64,000 bases of DNA from Epiperipatus broadwayi (lineage: Eukaryota; Onychophora; Udeonychophora; Euonychophora; Peripatidae). The DNA lies in the NCBI GenBank assembly GCA_028023455.1, contig JAQFVV010013083.1:62001-126000 (forward strand), in the 5' to 3' direction. Under the pieces are notes generated by a model that saw only the letters and a program-made list of their open reading frames with translations, was not told where the DNA came from and made no database searches. Position 1 is the first letter of the stretch, and each line of letters begins with the position of its first letter. Made by a program: the position numbers and the translations under genes. Below are positions 62,741-64,000 of the stretch, one piece after another.

Positions 62741-64000
62741 CTTGAGACACTTCTGTTTGGAGCATTTGAGACTGATAATAACATGAAAATTTATTGGTGA
62801 ATTGCTGTTTAGTATTAACTATTTTTATTTGCAGTTTTTAATAATCTTAGCATTTTTAAAGCTCTGTTGAATTTGAACAATATTCAAACATGTATTAATA
62901 TTTTGACATGATTTGCAATATCTGCACTAAATTTATTGAATATTTCTGAAGATTAGGAATATTACTTTTTAATATTTAGATTGCCTTTCTTATTAGTTAT
63001 TGACAAACTAGTTTAATTATTTTATACTACTAATAAATAATCTATACCTGTATTGAATTTATTATCATCATTATAATCTTGATTTATATATTTTCCCTTA
63101 ATAAAAATGTAATTCTATTTCATTCACTCTTCATTTGGATTCTTCCATTCTGAAAATATCATTAAAATACTACTCTTATAACCTAATATTACCTCTTTAT
63201 ATTTTTATCTTTCAGTCATTAAAGATCCCATTAAAATTTTTAGAATATTGTTTTTGGGTAATCAAAATTATTCTGTACATTTTACATAAAACTATTTTAC
63301 TCCTTTACACCAATGATTTTTTTGTTGGGGTATAATCTTGAATTATGTGCATTTGTTAGCTTTTATTAAATTTAATAAGTAAACCATCGTATTATCTTTA
63401 AAAGTGGATCCCATTCCCCTGGTGTTTGAACTGTTTCTGCCTTAATTATAAAATACTTATTATTTTGTTAATTCAAATACCTATGCACTTCTTCTTTTAA
63501 CTACATAAAGTTTGACAATATTTCACTTAATATTAGATAATTTTTTCATTATATAAAATATTTCTTCATTTGAAGGATCAAGAATTGGGAAATAAGTAAA
63601 TAATCATTATCATTTTGTAGCTTGTGTCTGCAGTCAGCCTTGTTATTTTTTTTATTATGCTTTCATCCATCAACTACATTGGGTGATCATTTTTCATCAT
63701 CCTAGCATTAAAGACAATAGTTTACTTTTATCTGACTCTACTGAAAATATCTAAAAAAGTTACTTCAGGTACATATTTATTTTGTCTTCAAAAAAACTCA
63801 AATAATGATTTAGCTTAGATCTGTCAGAAAACTGATAAAGAACAGTATGGTGTTTTCTGGTCTTAAATTCAAGGTTAAGAAGACAGTGAACTCATCTTGA
63901 TAACTAATGTACATTTGTAAGTAATTTATTCAGGAATATTTACCATCAGCAGCAATAACATTAACGTATAGAACAGACATTGAAAATTTTACTTCTTCAG
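62741..64000. other. No recognisable feature
   Basis: AT-rich sequence to the window edge. The plus frame 63135-63335 is hydrophobic without a domain. A patch at 63400-63440 is less AT-rich but shows no motif I trust. Confidence 0.4.

Overview
The window is non-coding, very AT-rich animal nuclear DNA. It is dense in (AT)n, GATA/GACA and CTGT/CTAC microsatellites, tRNA-derived SINEs, decayed LINEs, terminal-inverted-repeat and foldback elements, and several multi-kilobase non-coding repeats. This texture fits a large repeat-rich invertebrate genome. A cephalopod (octopus-like) mollusc is my best guess, but that is inferred from texture and not proved by any gene. There is no intact protein gene, rRNA, functional tRNA or CRISPR. 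The longest open frames are translated microsatellites (runs of SIYL or IY) or chance frames in T-rich strands. The window is most simply read as intergenic or deep-intron sequence.

Layout. 1-2.4 kb: edge of an LTR-like repeat, a 116-bp MITE inside (AT)n, and a SINE. 3.4-4.3 kb: minus-strand RTE-like LINE remnant. 5.9-7.9 kb: two copies of a ~740-bp TTAA-flanked element (family M). 9.1-10.4 kb: a short dispersed repeat (D1) and a second minus-strand LINE remnant. 12.4-17.1 kb: element B1 bounded by (AT)n, interrupted by element A1. 18.0-18.8 kb: long foldback. 20.0-20.2 kb: two convergent exon-like frames. 20.7-23.8 kb: element A2 followed by a GATA/GACA array. 27.3-32.1 kb: long repeat C1 carrying an M insertion. 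34.8-35.7 kb: another M copy inside a ~51-bp direct repeat. 40.7-41.0 kb: CTGT/CTAC/CTAT array. 43.5 kb: second SINE. 44.7-48.4 kb: C2, with the empty site of the M insertion. 49.0-49.2 kb: 153-bp tandem duplication. 50.1 kb: exon-like minus frame. 51.2-53.4 kb: RTE-like LINE remnant, foldback and a further decayed frame. 56.1-58.8 kb: LTR-like element E. 60.2-62.4 kb: B2. 62.6 kb: short hairpin related to the 52.3-kb foldback.

How the parts relate. Several families occur two or more times here, so copies can be compared directly. B2 is the unoccupied version of the site where A1 entered B1, and C2 is the unoccupied version of the TTAA site hit by M in C1, so A is younger than B1 and M younger than the C duplication. 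B1, B2 and E lie between (AT)n tracts and have TGTAA...TTACA ends, suggesting insertion into TA microsatellites. B1 and B2 carry the same internal blocks in different order. A1 and A2 share a long-range stem in which one base pair differs compensatorily. All coding signals are degenerate. Nothing forms an operon or pathway. Coordinates of repeat edges are by eye and uncertain by some tens of bases unless a terminal motif is named.
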